Translations under genes and position numbers: made by a program
Shown here: piece by piece, positions 16,933-27,823 of the stretch
Position numbering within the stretch: position 1 is the stretch's first letter
Layout of the letters: each line of letters opens with the position of its first letter
The notes under the pieces: generated by a model
What the model saw: the letters and a program-made list of their open reading frames with translations, nothing else
Database searches by the model: none
What the model was told of the DNA's origin: nothing
DNA from: Streptomyces sp. NRRL B-1347
GTDB lineage: Bacteria > Actinomycetota > Actinomycetes > Streptomycetales > Streptomycetaceae
Assembly (NCBI RefSeq): GCF_000720325.1
Contig: NZ_JOJM01000024.1
Coordinates: forward strand, 1 to 64,000
DNA: 64,000 nt
Direction: 5' to 3'

Positions 16933-18027
16933 TCACGCGCTGCGGCGTGACGCAATCGCCTCGTGCACCATGTTGACCAGGAGGTCGTCGGCGTCCCTGC
17001 GCCCGAACTCCGAGGCCGCACGGGACATCTCGTACAGGCGGTGCGGGTCGGCGAGCACGGGAAGGACCTGGGACTGGACCCATTCGGGCGTCAGTTCCGC
17101 GTCGTCGACCAGCAGTCCGCCGCCCGCCTTGACCACCGGCTGGGCGTTGAGCCGCTGTTCGCCGTTGCCGATGGGCAGCGGGACGTAGGCGGCCGGGAGC
17201 CCGACGGCGGAGAGTTCGGCGACGGTCATCGCGCCCGCGCGGCAGAGCATCATGTCCGCCGCCGCGTACGCGAGGTCCATCCGGTCCACGTACGGTACCG
17301 GGATGTAGGGCGGCATTCCGGGCATGTTCTCGACGTACGGCAATTCGTTCTTCGGGCCGACGGCGTGCAGGATCTGGATGCCCGCGCGCTGCAGGACCGG
17401 GGCCACCTGCTGGACGACCTCGTTCAGGCGCCGGGCGCCCTGGGAGCCGCCGGAGACCAGGAGGGTGGGCAGGTTCGGGTCGAGGCCGAAGGCGTCCCTG
17501 GCCTCCGGGCGCACCCGCGCGCGGTCCAGCATGGCGATGGCGCGGCGCAGCGGGATGCCGATGTAGCGCGAGCCGCGCAGCTTGCTGTCGGGCGTGGAGA
17601 CCGCGACGGCCGCCGCGTACCGGGAGCCGATCTTGTTGGCGAGGCCGGGGCGCGCGTTGGCCTCGTGCACCACGATCGGCACGCCGCGGCGCTTGGCCGC
17701 GAGGTAGGCGGGCAGCGCCACGTAGCCGCCGAAGCCGACGACGCAGTCCGCCTTGGTGCGCTCCAGGACCTGCTCGGCCGCCTTGATGGTGCCGCGCAGC
17801 CGCCCGGGCACCGTGATCAGCTCAGGTGTGGGCTTGCGCGGCAGGGGGACGGCGGGGATCAGGGCGAGTTCGTAACCGCGCTCGGGTACGAGTCGGGTCT
17901 CGAGGCCGCGCTCCGTGCCGAGGGCCGTGATGCCCACGGTCGGGTCCTGCCTGCGCAGGGCGTCTGCGAGGGCAAGCGCGGGCTCGATGTGGCCGGCGGT
18001 CCCCCCGCCGGCGAGTACGACATGCAC
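16933..18027 (-). CDS. murG: UDP-GlcNAc:lipid I GlcNAc transferase
   Basis: 364-aa peripheral GT-B glycosyltransferase that converts lipid I to lipid II at the inner face of the membrane. The glycine-rich loop [20 protein letters not shown] is at residues 5-24; a second Gly-rich stretch [14 protein letters not shown] near 192 and the UDP-GlcNAc site around [22 protein letters not shown] (about 265) fit MurG. GTG start at 18027, six bases after ftsW. Confidence 0.96.
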   Translation of the reverse strand: MHVVLAGGGTAGHIEPALALADALRRQDPTVGITALGTERGLETRLVPERGYELALIPAVPLPRKPTPELITVPGRLRGTIKAAEQVLERTKADCVVGFGGYVALPAYLAAKRRGVPIVVHEANARPGLANKIGSRYAAAVAVSTPDSKLRGSRYIGIPLRRAIAMLDRARVRPEARDAFGLDPNLPTLLVSGGSQGARRLNEVVQQVAPVLQRAGIQILHAVGPKNELPYVENMPGMPPYIPVPYVDRMDLAYAAADMMLCRAGAMTVAELSAVGLPAAYVPLPIGNGEQRLNAQPVVKAGGGLLVDDAELTPEWVQSQVLPVLADPHRLYEMSRAASEFGRRDADDLLVNMVHEAIASRRSA

Positions 18028-18033
18028 CGAAAT

Positions 18034-19356
18034 TCACCGCTCTCCGGACGAACGCGCCTTGACGCGCCGTCGCATCGTGTTCCATCTCACCCGAGGTTGC
18101 CGCATGGCCAGGGCCGCCTTCGCCGCGGGATCCTGTCGCGCGAAGGCGATGAGGAGTCCGACGGCGAACATGGTCGGCAGCAGGGCTGAGCCTCCGTAGG
18201 AGAACAGCGGGAGCGGGACACCGGCGATCGGCAGCAGGCCGAGCACCGCACCGATGTTGACCACGGCCTGGGCCGTGATCCAGGTGGTCACACCTCCCGC
18301 GGCGTACCTCACGAAGGGGTCCTCCGTGCGTCCGGCCACGCGGATACCCGCATAGCCTAGAGCCGCGAACAGGGCGAGCACCGACAGAGTCCCCGCGAGA
18401 CCGAGTTCCTCGCCGGTGATGGCGAAGATGAAGTCGGTGTGCGGTTCGGGTAGTTGACCCCATTTTTCCACACTCGCGCCCAGTCCGGAACCGAAGAATC
18501 CGCCCGAGGCGAGGGCGTAGATGCCGTGCACGGCCTGCCAGCAGGAGTCGCCGGGTCCCGGCTCGGTCGCGCCGATGCACTCCAGGCGCGCCATGCGGTT
18601 GGGGCTCGTCTTGATGAGGATCACACCGAGGAGGGCCGCGATGCTCAGCACGCCCGCGAACAGCCGTGTGGGCGCACCGGCCAGCCAGAGCAGGCCGAAC
18701 AGGATCGCGGTGAGGATGATCGCCGTGCCCATGTCGCCGCCCAGCATGATCAGGCCGAGCAGCATGAAGGTGACGGGCACGAGCGGCACCAGCATGTGCT
18801 TCCACTGGGTGAGCAGCCGCTTGTCCTGTTTGCGCGCCAGCAGGTCGGCGCCCCAGAGCACGAGGGCGAGCTTGCCGAACTCACTGGGCTGGAGCTGGAA
18901 CGGACCCCCCAAATAGATCCAGTTCTGATTGCCGTTGACGCTGCGCCCTATCCCCGGGATCTGGACGAGGACCATCAGGAAGACGGACCCCGCGAGGATC
19001 GGGTAGGACAGCGCCCGGTGCAGCTTCACCGGCATCCGCATGGCGGCGAGCAGCAGCGTGCCGCCGAGGACCGCGGCGACGAACTGCTTGCGGAAGAAAT
19101 AGGAGGCGGGCAGGTTCAGCTGCAGCGCCTGGATCATGGACGCCGAGTAGACCATCACCAGGCCGAGGGCGGTGATGAGCAGCGCCGCGCCGAAGATCAG
19201 GTAGTACGCGGTCAGCGGCCGGTCCCAGGCCCGCCGGGCCCTGGTGTAGAGCCGTCGCACGGGGCTCTCGCGCGGCACGGGGGTGCTGCGCGGGCGGGGC
19301 GGTCGTTTCGGCGTACGCGGGACACGGGGCGTACGGACCGGGGCGCGCCCGGCCAT
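18034..19356 (-). CDS. ftsW: SEDS-family peptidoglycan polymerase FtsW
   Basis: 440-aa ten-helix membrane glycosyltransferase of the SEDS family, polymerising lipid II at septa with FtsI. Helices begin near LTAYYLIFGAALLITALGLVMVYSAS; conserved SEDS blocks include WIYLGGPFQLQPSEFGKLALV and the extracellular loop with GLGASVEKWGQLPEPHTDFIFAI. The N-terminal 45 residues are Arg/Pro-rich. The start is uncertain: ATG 19356 is chosen, but in-frame GTG codons lie up to 19440, all with poor ribosome sites. Its place between murD and murG supports FtsW rather than RodA. Confidence 0.92.
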   Translation of the reverse strand: MAGRAPVRTPRVPRTPKRPPRPRSTPVPRESPVRRLYTRARRAWDRPLTAYYLIFGAALLITALGLVMVYSASMIQALQLNLPASYFFRKQFVAAVLGGTLLLAAMRMPVKLHRALSYPILAGSVFLMVLVQIPGIGRSVNGNQNWIYLGGPFQLQPSEFGKLALVLWGADLLARKQDKRLLTQWKHMLVPLVPVTFMLLGLIMLGGDMGTAIILTAILFGLLWLAGAPTRLFAGVLSIAALLGVILIKTSPNRMARLECIGATEPGPGDSCWQAVHGIYALASGGFFGSGLGASVEKWGQLPEPHTDFIFAITGEELGLAGTLSVLALFAALGYAGIRVAGRTEDPFVRYAAGGVTTWITAQAVVNIGAVLGLLPIAGVPLPLFSYGGSALLPTMFAVGLLIAFARQDPAAKAALAMRQPRVRWNTMRRRVKARSSGER

Positions 19357-19480
19357 CAGCGCCGCCCCAGACCGGCGCGCGGCCGTACCCGAGAACGCCC
19401 CCACACCCACAACGCCGACGCTTTCACGTGCCCTCCTCACGGTGCCGGGTGCCTGACGGCGGCGCCCTCCCGGGCCCGTG

Positions 19481-20980
19481 TCAGGCGTTCGCGCCGAGTT
19501 CGCGAACCGCTTCCGCGAACGCGTCACCACGCTTGTTGTAGTTGGTGAACATGTCCATCGACGCACAGGCCGGAGCCATCAGGACGGTGTCCCCCGGCGC
19601 TGCGAGCCGTGCCGCCTGGCGTACCGCCTCGGCCATCGCCCCAGTGTCGGTCCGGTCGAGGTCGACGACCGGCACTTCCGGCGCGTGTCGCGCGAGGGCT
19701 TCCCTGATCAGGGCGCGGTCGGCGCCGATCAGGACGGCGCCGCGCAGCCGCTTCGCCGACGCGGCGACCAGCTCGTCGAAGGTCGCGCCCTTGGCGAGGC
19801 CGCCCGCGATCCACACGATCGACTCGTACGCCGCCAACGAGGCCTGGGCCGCGTGGGTGTTGGTGGCCTTGGAGTCGTCGACGTAGGCGACACCGGCCAC
19901 GTCGGCGACGTGCTCGATGCGGTGGGCGTCGGGGCGGAAGGCCCGCAGCCCGTCGCGGACGGCCTGCGGGGCCACGCCGAAGGCGCGGGCGAGCGCCGCC
20001 GCCGCGAGGGCGTTGGCGATGTTGTGCGGGGCCGGCGGGCTGACGTCGGAGACCTCGGCGAGCTCCTGGGCCTGCTTCTGGCGGTCCGGTACGAAGGCAC
20101 GGTCGACCAGGATGCCCTCCACGACGCCGAGTTGCGAGGGGGCGGGCGCGCTCAGCGTGAAGCCGATGGCGCGGCAGCCCTCCTCGACGTCGGCCTCGCG
20201 GACCAGATCCTCGGTGGACGGCTTGTCGGTGGCGTCGGCGTTGTAGACGCACGCCACCTGGTTGCCTTCGTAGATCCGGCCCTTGTCGGCGGCGTACGCC
20301 TCCATGGAGCCGTGCCAGTCGAGGTGGTCGGGGGCCAGGTTCAGGACGGCGGCGGAGTGCGCGCGCAAGGAGGGCGCCCAGTGCAGCTGATAGCTGGACA
20401 GCTCGACGGCGAGTACGTCGTAGGCCCCGTCGCCCTCCCGTCGCCCACCACCCTCGACCGAACGCGCTGCGCGCGCCGCCTCGTCTTCCAGCACGACGTC
20501 GACGATCGGCGTACCGATGTTGCCGACGGCGGCGGTGCGCAGGCCCGCGGCGCGCAGGATCGACGCCAGCATCCGGGTGGTCGTGGTCTTGCCGTTGGTG
20601 CCGGTGACGGCCAGCCAGGGGGCGGCACCGGGGCCGCGCAGGCGCCAGGCGACCTCCACGTCGCCGACGACGTCGACGCCCGCTTCGGCGGCGGCGAGGA
20701 ACAGCGGGCTCTGCGGCTGCCAGCCCGGCGAGGTGACGACGAGGCCGGTCCCCTCGGGCAGCGTCTCCGCGTCCCCGAGGCGCACGGTGACGCCCGCCCC
20801 GGCGAGCTCCGCGGCCCGCGCCTCGAGCGCGGGGCCCGAGCCGCCGTCCACGACGGTCACCACGGCGCCCAGGCCCGCGAGCGCGCGGGCGGCGCTGACA
20901 CCGCTGACGCCGAGCCCGGCGACGGTGACGCGCAGACCCTTCCAGGAGTCCTGCCAGTCGCTCACTTCTTGGCTGCCCAT
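19481..20980 (-). CDS. murD: UDP-MurNAc-L-Ala:D-Glu ligase
   Basis: 499-aa ATP-dependent ligase adding D-glutamate to UDP-MurNAc-L-Ala. An N-terminal Rossmann-like domain ([17 protein letters not shown]) is followed by the P-loop [15 protein letters not shown] near residue 120 and Mur ligase motifs HLDWHG and [11 protein letters not shown]. The C-terminal ligase domain has [17 protein letters not shown] at 20980 (MGSQEVSDW) overlaps mraY by 19 bp; the alternative GTG at 20965 would give a four-base GTGA coupling. Confidence 0.95.
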   Translation of the reverse strand: MGSQEVSDWQDSWKGLRVTVAGLGVSGVSAARALAGLGAVVTVVDGGSGPALEARAAELAGAGVTVRLGDAETLPEGTGLVVTSPGWQPQSPLFLAAAEAGVDVVGDVEVAWRLRGPGAAPWLAVTGTNGKTTTTRMLASILRAAGLRTAAVGNIGTPIVDVVLEDEAARAARSVEGGGRREGDGAYDVLAVELSSYQLHWAPSLRAHSAAVLNLAPDHLDWHGSMEAYAADKGRIYEGNQVACVYNADATDKPSTEDLVREADVEEGCRAIGFTLSAPAPSQLGVVEGILVDRAFVPDRQKQAQELAEVSDVSPPAPHNIANALAAAALARAFGVAPQAVRDGLRAFRPDAHRIEHVADVAGVAYVDDSKATNTHAAQASLAAYESIVWIAGGLAKGATFDELVAASAKRLRGAVLIGADRALIREALARHAPEVPVVDLDRTDTGAMAEAVRQAARLAAPGDTVLMAPACASMDMFTNYNKRGDAFAEAVRELGANA

Positions 20981-22035
20981 CCGGCGTAGAAGAGGCCGAG
21001 TCCGACGATGACGCACATGCCCTGGATGATCCAGAAGCGGACCACGACCAGGACTTCGGACCAGCCCTTGAGTTCGAAGTGGTGCTGCAACGGTGCCATC
21101 CGGAAGACCCGCTTACCGGTCAGTCGGAAGGAGCCGACCTGGATGACCACCGACATGGTGATGAGGACGAAGAGGCCGCCGAGGAGCGCGAGCAGCATCT
21201 CCGTGCGGGAGCAGATGGCGAGGCCGGCGAGCGCGCCGCCGAGGGCCAGCGAGCCGGTGTCGCCCATGAAGATCTTGGCGGGCGAGGTGTTCCACCACAG
21301 GAAGCCGAAGCAGGCGCCCATCAGCGCGGAGGCCACGACGGCCAGGTCGAGCGGGTCCCTGACCTCGAAACAGGCGGCCGGGTTGGTGAGGTCCTGGGCG
21401 TTGGCGCAGGACTCCTGGAACTGCCAGACACCGATGAACGTGTACGCGCCGAAGACCATCACGGAGGCGCCGGTGGCGAGGCCGTCGAGGCCGTCGGTGA
21501 GGTTCACGCCGTTCGACATCGCCAGGATCATGAACAGCGCCCAGACGACGAACAGGACCGGGCCGATCGACCAGCCGAAGTCCTCCACGAACGACAGCTT
21601 CGTGGACGCCGGGGTCTGGCCCCGGCCGTCGGCGAACTGCAGCGAGATGACGGCGAAGGCGATGCCGACGATCAGCTGTCCGGCCATCTTCGCCTTGGCA
21701 CGCAGACCGAGCGAGCGGCGCTTGACGATCTTGATGTAGTCGTCGAGGAAGCCGACCAGGCCCATGCCCGCCATCAGGCCGAGCACGAGCAGACCCGAGA
21801 TGGTGGGCTCGGCACCCGTGATGATCTTGCTCAGGAAGTACGCGATGAGGGTCGCCAGGATGAAGGCGATGCCACCCATGGTCGGCGTACCGCGCTTGCT
21901 GTGGTGCTCGCGCGGGCCGTCGTCGCGGATGTACTGGCCATAGCCCTTGCGTGCCAGGAGCTTGATCAGCAGGGGCGTCCCGACCAGGGTCAGGAAGAGC
22001 CCGATCACACCCGCGAAGAGAACTTGCTTCATCAT
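20962..22035 (-). CDS. mraY: Phospho-MurNAc-pentapeptide translocase
   Basis: 357-aa polytopic enzyme making lipid I from UDP-MurNAc-pentapeptide and undecaprenyl phosphate. About ten helices; signatures present are the first active-site region [18 protein letters not shown] near residue 45, [12 protein letters not shown] near 175, the [19 protein letters not shown] stretch and [11 protein letters not shown] near 315. ATG at 22035 (two tandem ATGs) overlaps the murF stop in an ATGA arrangement. One extracytoplasmic loop with two Cys ([16 protein letters not shown]) is longer than in E. coli. Confidence 0.97.
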   Translation of the reverse strand: MMKQVLFAGVIGLFLTLVGTPLLIKLLARKGYGQYIRDDGPREHHSKRGTPTMGGIAFILATLIAYFLSKIITGAEPTISGLLVLGLMAGMGLVGFLDDYIKIVKRRSLGLRAKAKMAGQLIVGIAFAVISLQFADGRGQTPASTKLSFVEDFGWSIGPVLFVVWALFMILAMSNGVNLTDGLDGLATGASVMVFGAYTFIGVWQFQESCANAQDLTNPAACFEVRDPLDLAVVASALMGACFGFLWWNTSPAKIFMGDTGSLALGGALAGLAICSRTEMLLALLGGLFVLITMSVVIQVGSFRLTGKRVFRMAPLQHHFELKGWSEVLVVVRFWIIQGMCVIVGLGLFYAGWAAKK

Positions 22036-23450
22036 CGGGCGTCAACTCCGCCCGTCGCGGTGCCGGCGGCGGTGTCCGCCACGAGCGTCTGCGCGACGCT
22101 CTCGAGGCCCACCGATCTGGACGCCTTCACCAGCACGACGTCTCCTGGGCGCAGCTCGCTGCGCAGCAGGTCGATCGCCGCCTGTGCGTCGGACACGTGC
22201 ACCGACTCCTCACCCCACGAACCCTCGTTGTATGCGCCCAGTTGGAGCCAGGACGCTTCCCTGCCCCCGACTGCCACGAGCTTGTTCACGTTCAGCCGGA
22301 CGGCAAGGCGTCCGACCGCGTCGTGCTCGGCGAGCCCCTCGTCCCCGAGCTCGGCCATGTGGCCGAGCACCGCCCACGTGCGGCGCCCCTTGCCCATGGC
22401 GGCCAGCGCACGCAGGGCCGCGCGCATGGACTCGGGGTTCGCGTTGTAGGCGTCGTTGACGACCGTCACGCCGTCCGGGCGCTCGGTGACCTCCATACGC
22501 CAGCGGGACAGCGTGCCCGCCTCGGAGAGCGCGAGGGCGATCTCGTCCACGGGCATGCCAAGGTCATGGGCGACGGCGGCCGCGGCGAGCGCGTTCGACA
22601 CGTGGTGCTCACCGTACAGGCGCAGTCGCACGTCGCTGCACCCGGAGGGTGTGTGCAGCGTGAAGGCCGGCTGTCCGTTCTCCGTGAGCCGGACATTCTC
22701 GGCGCGTACGTCGGCGTCGGCGGCCTCTCCGAAGAGCAGCACGCGCGCCTGCGTGCGCGAGGCCATCGCGCGCACCAGCGGATCGTCGGCGTTGAGGATC
22801 GCGGTGCCGTCCGCCGGGAGGCTCTCGACCAGCTCGCCCTTTGCTTCCGCGATCTGCTCGCGGCCGCCGAACTCGCCGATGTGGGCGGTGCCGACGTTCA
22901 GGACGAGACCGACCTTGGGCGGCGTGAGCCCGGTCAGATAGCGGATGTGGCCCTTGCCGCGCGCGCCCATCTCCAGGACCAGGAACCTGGTCTCCTCGGT
23001 GGCGGACAGCGCGGTCAGCGGCAGCCCGATCTCGTTGTTGAACGAGCCGGGCGTCCACACCGTCGGCGCCTCGCGCTGGAGCACCTGCGCGATCAGGTCC
23101 TTGGTGCTGGTCTTGCCCGCGGAGCCGGTGAGGGCCACGAGGGTGGCGCCGAGCCGGGCGACGACGTGCCGGGCGAGCGCGCCGAGCGCCGTCTGCACGT
23201 CCTCGACGACGATGGCGGGCACGCCGACGGGCCGCTGCGCGAGGACGGCCACGGCACCCGCCGCAACGACCTGCGCCGCGTAGTCGTGGCCGTCGACGCG
23301 CTCGCCGACGAACGCGGCGAACAGGCTGCCGGGCTCCACCTCACGGGAGTCCCGGACGACCGGCGCGGTGACCCGGACCGACGGATCCGGTATGTCGTAC
23401 GTCTGCCCGCCGACGACGGTGGCGATCTCGGCGAGGGAGAGGGCGATCAC
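22032..23450 (-). CDS. murF: UDP-MurNAc-tripeptide:D-Ala-D-Ala ligase
   Basis: 472-aa Mur ligase that adds D-Ala-D-Ala to complete the pentapeptide precursor. P-loop [16 protein letters not shown] near residue 110; [14 protein letters not shown] and [11 protein letters not shown] are the family's metal/ATP blocks, and [15 protein letters not shown] near 330 is the MurF-specific nucleotide motif. GTG at 23450, four bases after the murE stop; ends overlapping mraY. Confidence 0.96.
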   Translation of the reverse strand: MIALSLAEIATVVGGQTYDIPDPSVRVTAPVVRDSREVEPGSLFAAFVGERVDGHDYAAQVVAAGAVAVLAQRPVGVPAIVVEDVQTALGALARHVVARLGATLVALTGSAGKTSTKDLIAQVLQREAPTVWTPGSFNNEIGLPLTALSATEETRFLVLEMGARGKGHIRYLTGLTPPKVGLVLNVGTAHIGEFGGREQIAEAKGELVESLPADGTAILNADDPLVRAMASRTQARVLLFGEAADADVRAENVRLTENGQPAFTLHTPSGCSDVRLRLYGEHHVSNALAAAAVAHDLGMPVDEIALALSEAGTLSRWRMEVTERPDGVTVVNDAYNANPESMRAALRALAAMGKGRRTWAVLGHMAELGDEGLAEHDAVGRLAVRLNVNKLVAVGGREASWLQLGAYNEGSWGEESVHVSDAQAAIDLLRSELRPGDVVLVKASRSVGLESVAQTLVADTAAGTATGGVDAR

Positions 23451-23454
23451 AACT

Positions 23455-24984
23455 TCATCCCTGGGTTTGCTGGATAGCTTCGCGAAGCACCTGGCGGTCG
23501 TCGAAGGGACGGACCACCCCGGCGATGTCCTGGCCCTGCTCGTGGCCCTTGCCCGCGACGAGGACGGTGTCGCCGGGCTCTGCGCGGGCGACGGCCGCGG
23601 CGATCGCGGCGGCCCTGTCCTCGAAGACGGCGACCTCGCCGCGCTCGTGGGCGGGCACCTCGGCGGCGCCCGCGAGCATGGCGGCGAGGATCGCGAGGGG
23701 GTCCTCGGAGCGGGGGTTGTCGGAGGTCAGTACGGCGGTGTCGGCGAGCCGGGCGGCGGCGGCGCCCATCGGCATCCGCTTGGTCTGGTCGCGGTCGCCG
23801 CCGCAGCCGAGCACGATGTGCAGCTTGCCCTCGGTGACCTTGCGCAGCGCGCGCAGGACCGATTCGACGGCGTCCGTCTTGTGGGCGTAGTCGACGACCG
23901 CGAGGTAGTCCTGGCCGGCGTCGACGCGCTCCAGGCGGCCCGGGACCCCGGGTACCGCGCCGATGCCGTCGGCCGCGGTCTGCGGGTCGATCCCGGCGAC
24001 GGCGAGCGCGACGATCGCGGCGAGCGTGTTGGCGACGTTGAACGGGCCCGCCAGCGGCGACTTCGCGGAGACCCGCTCACCCTTGGGGCCGACGGCGGTG
24101 AACGTGGAGTCCAGCGGACCCACTTGGACGTCCTCGGCGCGCCAGTCGGCGTCCGGGTGGCCCTCGGCGGAGAAGCTGGTGACCGGCACCTCGGACTCGG
24201 CCAGGAGTCTGCGGCCGTACTCGTCGTCGTAGTTGACGACGCCGAGCCGCGCGCGGCGCTCCGTGAACAGCTGCGCCTTGGCCCGGAAGTAGTCCTCCAT
24301 GTCGGAGTGGAACTCCATGTGCTCCGGGCTCAGGTTGTTGAACACGGCCACGTCGAACACGCAGCCGTCCACGCGCCCGAGTACCAGGGCGTGGCTGGAG
24401 ACCTCCATCGCGACCGCTTGGACGCCGCGCTCGCGCATCACCGCGAACAGCGCCTGCAGGTCGGTGGCTTCGGGCGTGGTGCGCTCGGACTTGATCCGCT
24501 CGTCGCCGATGCGCATCTCGACGGTGCCGATCAGGCCGGTGCTGCGGACCTGCCGCAGCCCGCCCTCCATGAGGTACGCGGTCGTCGTCTTGCCGGACGT
24601 CCCGGTGATGCCGATCTGGAGCAGGTCGCGGCCCGGGTGGCCGTACACCGTGGCGGCCAGCTCGCCCATGCGGCCGCGCGGGTCCTCGACGACGAGGACC
24701 GGCAGGCCCGTGGCGGCGGCGCGCTCGGCGCCCGTCGGGTCGGTGAGGATGGCGGCGGCGCCGTGGTCGGCGGCCTGGGCGACGAAGTCGGCGCCGTGCA
24801 TGCGGGCGCCGGGCAGCGCGACGTACAGGTCGCCGGGGCGCACGGCGCGCGAGTCGTGGGTGATGCCGGTGACGCCGGTGGCGCCCGGCGCGGTGCCCGG
24901 GACCGCGGCCCCCAGCTGATCGGCGAGCTCCGCGAGAGGGGTGGCGGAGACCTGGGCCGGCCTCGGCGGTCCCGGATAGTTCAC
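23455..24984 (-). CDS. murE: UDP-MurNAc-L-Ala-D-Glu:diaminopimelate ligase
   Basis: 509 aa from the chosen start. It adds diaminopimelate to the growing stem peptide; the DNPR motif (LTSDNPRSEDPL) near residue 415 marks diaminopimelate- rather than lysine-specific MurE, in line with the LL-diaminopimelate wall of Streptomyces. P-loop GTSGKTTTAYLMEGG near 130. Three starts compete: GTG 24984 after AGAAGGA (best ribosome site, chosen), GTG 25029 with TACGCT seven bases upstream (leaderless-type), and GTG 25119, which would close the gap to ftsI. Confidence 0.93.
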   Translation of the reverse strand: MNYPGPPRPAQVSATPLAELADQLGAAVPGTAPGATGVTGITHDSRAVRPGDLYVALPGARMHGADFVAQAADHGAAAILTDPTGAERAAATGLPVLVVEDPRGRMGELAATVYGHPGRDLLQIGITGTSGKTTTAYLMEGGLRQVRSTGLIGTVEMRIGDERIKSERTTPEATDLQALFAVMRERGVQAVAMEVSSHALVLGRVDGCVFDVAVFNNLSPEHMEFHSDMEDYFRAKAQLFTERRARLGVVNYDDEYGRRLLAESEVPVTSFSAEGHPDADWRAEDVQVGPLDSTFTAVGPKGERVSAKSPLAGPFNVANTLAAIVALAVAGIDPQTAADGIGAVPGVPGRLERVDAGQDYLAVVDYAHKTDAVESVLRALRKVTEGKLHIVLGCGGDRDQTKRMPMGAAAARLADTAVLTSDNPRSEDPLAILAAMLAGAAEVPAHERGEVAVFEDRAAAIAAAVARAEPGDTVLVAGKGHEQGQDIAGVVRPFDDRQVLREAIQQTQG

Positions 24985-25036
24985 GGGAGCGTCCTTCTGG
25001 GTGGTTTGGGACTGATCAGCGTGTGGCACGGCGGTG

Positions 25037-25042
25037 AGCGTA
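25037..25042 (-). promoter_or_regulatory. Possible internal leaderless promoter for murE
   Basis: On the minus strand TACGCT lies exactly 7 nt before an in-frame GTG (25029-25027). TTGGCC at 25067-25062 is a poor -35 at 19 bp. If used, it would give murE-divIVA a promoter independent of rsmH-ftsI. Confidence 0.3.
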
Positions 25043-25131
25043 CCGGGCGTACCCCCGCTGGGGCCAAAAGGGAGGGGCCCTGGTGTGCGGTTCCCCGGAT
25101 CCGGGGTGATCGTCGTCACGGCGGATCCCGC

Positions 25132-27144
25132 TCAGCGGCCCGGCTTGTCGGCGGCCGGGGGACGGCCGGGGGTCTCGGTCTTCCCCGGGGTGAAGGTGAC
25201 CGGGAGGCGGGCGGGCGTGTGGCCGGTGGGCGGCACCTGGAGGGTCTTCAGGGAGAACTGCATGACCTTCTTGTAGATGGGTCCGCAGATCTGGCCGCCG
25301 AAGTAGCTGCCCTTCTTGGCGTTCTGGATGACGCAGTACACGGTGACGCGCGGCTTGTCGGCGGGCGCGAACCCGGCGAAGGACGAGGTGTAGCCGCGGT
25401 AGCGGCCGGTCTGCGGGTCGACGCGGTTGGCCGTGCCGGTCTTGCCCGCGACGCGGTAGCCGGGGATGCGCGCCTTCGTACCGGTGCCTTCCTCGTCGTC
25501 GACGACGGACTCCAGCATCCGCGCGACGGTGTTCGCGGTCTTCTTGCTGACGACGCGGTTCTTCCCGGGCGCGGACGCGGGCGTGAAGCGGCCGTCGGGC
25601 CCCTTGGTGCCGCGCACGAGCGTGGGCTCGATCCGTACGCCGTCGTTGGCGATGGTCGAGTACACGGAGGCCGCCTGCATGGCGTTGATGGACACGCCCT
25701 GGCCGAACGGGATGGTGAACTGCTGCGAGGTCGACCACTTGTCGGGCGGCGCGAGGATGCCCTTGGTCTCGCCCGGGAAGCCGAGTCCGCTGGGCTTGCC
25801 GATGCCGAACTTCCGCAGGTACGCGTAGAGGGTCCGGTTCACCTGCCGCTGGGTGTTCCCCAGCTCGCCGGTGGCGAGGATCGTGCCGATGTTGCTGGAC
25901 TTGGCGAGCACGCCGTTGAGCGTGAGGTACCAGGTCGGGTGGTCGATGTCGTCCTGGAAGAGCCGGTCGCCGCGGTGCAGCCGGTTGGGGACGGTGACCC
26001 GGGTGTGCGGCGTCGCCGCGTTCTCCTCCAGGACGGCGGCCATCGACATGACCTTGGCGGTGGAACCCGGTTCGTAGGCGTCCTGCACCGCCGCGTTGCC
26101 GAGGCTGCCGCTCGCGGCCCGCGACAGGTCGTTGGGGTCAAAGCCGGGCGCGTTGGCCATGGCGAGGACCTCGCCGGTGCGGGTGTCCTGCACGACCACG
26201 TAGCCGCGGTCCGCCCGGGACTTCCTGACCTGCTCGGTGATGGCGTCCTGCGCGGCCCACTGGATGTCGCGGTCGATGGTCAGCTCGACGTCCGAGCCGG
26301 GCACGGCGGGCTTCTCGTTGGTGCCCGCGGTCGGGACTTGGCGGCCGCCGGACTGGGCGTAGCGGATCTCGCCGCGCTTGCCCGCGAGGTCCTTCTCGAG
26401 CTGCTGCTCGATGCCGCCGCCGCCCTTGCCGTCGGCGTTGACCCAGCCCAGTATCCCGGCGGCCAGGTCGTCGTTCGGGTACACGCGCTTGCTGGTGGGC
26501 ACGGCGAAGACGCCGGCGAGGACGTTGACCGCCTCGGCGTCGGCGTTCGCCTTGTCGGCGAGCGTGGCGCGCAGGTCCTTGATCTGCTTCCACACCTGCG
26601 GGGTCTCGCGGCGGGCGAGCAGCGTGAAGCGGGTGTCGGGCGTCCTGAGCTTCTTGGCGAGGACGTCGGTGTCCTCGTCGACGATCGGCGCGAGCAGGGC
26701 CGCGGCCTGCTCGGGCGCGTCCTTGATCTTCGTCTCCTCGGCCGTGAAGAGCGTGGGGTCGGCCGTGATGTCGTACGCGTCCACGCTGGTGGCGAGCTCG
26801 ACGCCCCTGCGGTCGGTGATGGCCCCGCGCTCGGCGGCGATCTTGTGGCTGGAGTACCGGTTCTTCTCCGCCTTGGCGGCGTACGCGTCGGCGTCGACGG
26901 CCTGCACCTGGAGGAGCCGCACCACGAACGCCAGCATCACCAGGGTCAGGGCGAGGCTGACCAGGCGGAGCCGCGGCCGGGGGCTGCCCAGGCGCAGCGG
27001 CTTGGCCCGGGCCGCGGCCGGGCGCGGGCCGCGGCCCTGCCGCGGGCCCTGCTGGGGGCGGCGCGGCCCGCCGCCGCGCGCGGGCCGGACGGGGCGGGCC
27101 GGTCCGGGGACGCGGCGCCGGGGCGGCGGTTGACGGTCCGTCAC
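25132..27144 (-). CDS. ftsI: Septal transpeptidase FtsI (class B PBP3)
   Basis: 670-aa class B penicillin-binding protein cross-linking septal peptidoglycan, partner of FtsW. A basic Pro/Arg-rich cytoplasmic tail of about 55 aa precedes one membrane helix (LRLVSLALTLVMLAFVVRLL), a pedestal domain and the transpeptidase domain: SxxK as GSTAKVM near residue 345, SxN as KSSN near 410 and KTGT as AGKTGTANRVD near 565. No C-terminal PASTA repeats, unlike many Gram-positive PBPs. GTG start at 27144, preceded by AGGTGA, closely following ftsL. Confidence 0.95.
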   Translation of the reverse strand: MTDRQPPPRRRVPGPARPVRPARGGGPRRPQQGPRQGRGPRPAAARAKPLRLGSPRPRLRLVSLALTLVMLAFVVRLLQVQAVDADAYAAKAEKNRYSSHKIAAERGAITDRRGVELATSVDAYDITADPTLFTAEETKIKDAPEQAAALLAPIVDEDTDVLAKKLRTPDTRFTLLARRETPQVWKQIKDLRATLADKANADAEAVNVLAGVFAVPTSKRVYPNDDLAAGILGWVNADGKGGGGIEQQLEKDLAGKRGEIRYAQSGGRQVPTAGTNEKPAVPGSDVELTIDRDIQWAAQDAITEQVRKSRADRGYVVVQDTRTGEVLAMANAPGFDPNDLSRAASGSLGNAAVQDAYEPGSTAKVMSMAAVLEENAATPHTRVTVPNRLHRGDRLFQDDIDHPTWYLTLNGVLAKSSNIGTILATGELGNTQRQVNRTLYAYLRKFGIGKPSGLGFPGETKGILAPPDKWSTSQQFTIPFGQGVSINAMQAASVYSTIANDGVRIEPTLVRGTKGPDGRFTPASAPGKNRVVSKKTANTVARMLESVVDDEEGTGTKARIPGYRVAGKTGTANRVDPQTGRYRGYTSSFAGFAPADKPRVTVYCVIQNAKKGSYFGGQICGPIYKKVMQFSLKTLQVPPTGHTPARLPVTFTPGKTETPGRPPAADKPGR

Positions 27145-27149
27145 TTACG

Positions 27150-27725
27150 TCACCTGCCGGAGGTCGTGGGGGCGGGCTTCGCGGAAGGGGGCGGCACCGC
27201 GCCCGGCGCGGTGCCGCTCGCGGGCGGTACGGCGGCGGGGCTGGGCGCCGGGGACGGCACGGCCCCGGGGGTGGGCAGCGCCTCGGGGGCCTGGGGCGCC
27301 GGGGCCGCAGGGGGCAGCGGCGCGGGCGGGCGGGCCGCGGACTCGCGCAGGGCGGACGGCCCCGGCGCGGCGCCGGGCACCCCGCGGACGGTGCCGTCGG
27401 GGTTCAGGAAGGCCGGGTCGCCGCCGGGGACCATGCCGAGCTCACGGGCGCGGCGCTGGAGCGCCTCCGGGGCGGCATGCTCGTCGACGTCCCGTTGGAG
27501 CTGCTGCTCCTCGTCGGTGAGCTCCTGGGTCTCCTTCTTCAACTTGCTGAGCTGGAAGGACCCTTCGTTGAGCGAGGAGTTGAGCAGCAGGAGCGTGATC
27601 AGGCCGCCGCCGAGCAGCAGTACGACCAGGAGCATGAAAGGGGTGCGGGCGGCCTGGCTCGGGCCCGCGGGCAGCAGCCGCGCGAGCCGCGCCGCCCTCC
27701 CCCGCAGCTGCGGTCTCTTGCTCAC
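27150..27725 (-). CDS. ftsL: FtsL-like divisome protein
   Basis: 191-aa bitopic protein. A basic N-terminus (1-28), one helix (about 30-52), then a coiled coil with heptads (LNEGSFQLSKLKKETQELTDEEQQ...) ending near residue 100, as in FtsL/DivIC. An Ala/Pro-rich tail of about 75 aa follows, longer than in most FtsL. The position between rsmH and ftsI is the canonical FtsL slot. GTG at 27725 with a near-perfect AAGGAGGTGG. Confidence 0.9.
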   Translation of the reverse strand: MSKRPQLRGRAARLARLLPAGPSQAARTPFMLLVVLLLGGGLITLLLLNSSLNEGSFQLSKLKKETQELTDEEQQLQRDVDEHAAPEALQRRARELGMVPGGDPAFLNPDGTVRGVPGAAPGPSALRESAARPPAPLPPAAPAPQAPEALPTPGAVPSPAPSPAAVPPASGTAPGAVPPPSAKPAPTTSGR

Positions 27726-27823
27726 GGAGCCACCTCCTTCACGAAGCCACCTCGGTCATGCGGACCCTTCGCCACCGCGGTCCGCGCGGGCGCTCTCTCC
27801 CGCGGGCACCTCGTGGACGCCTC

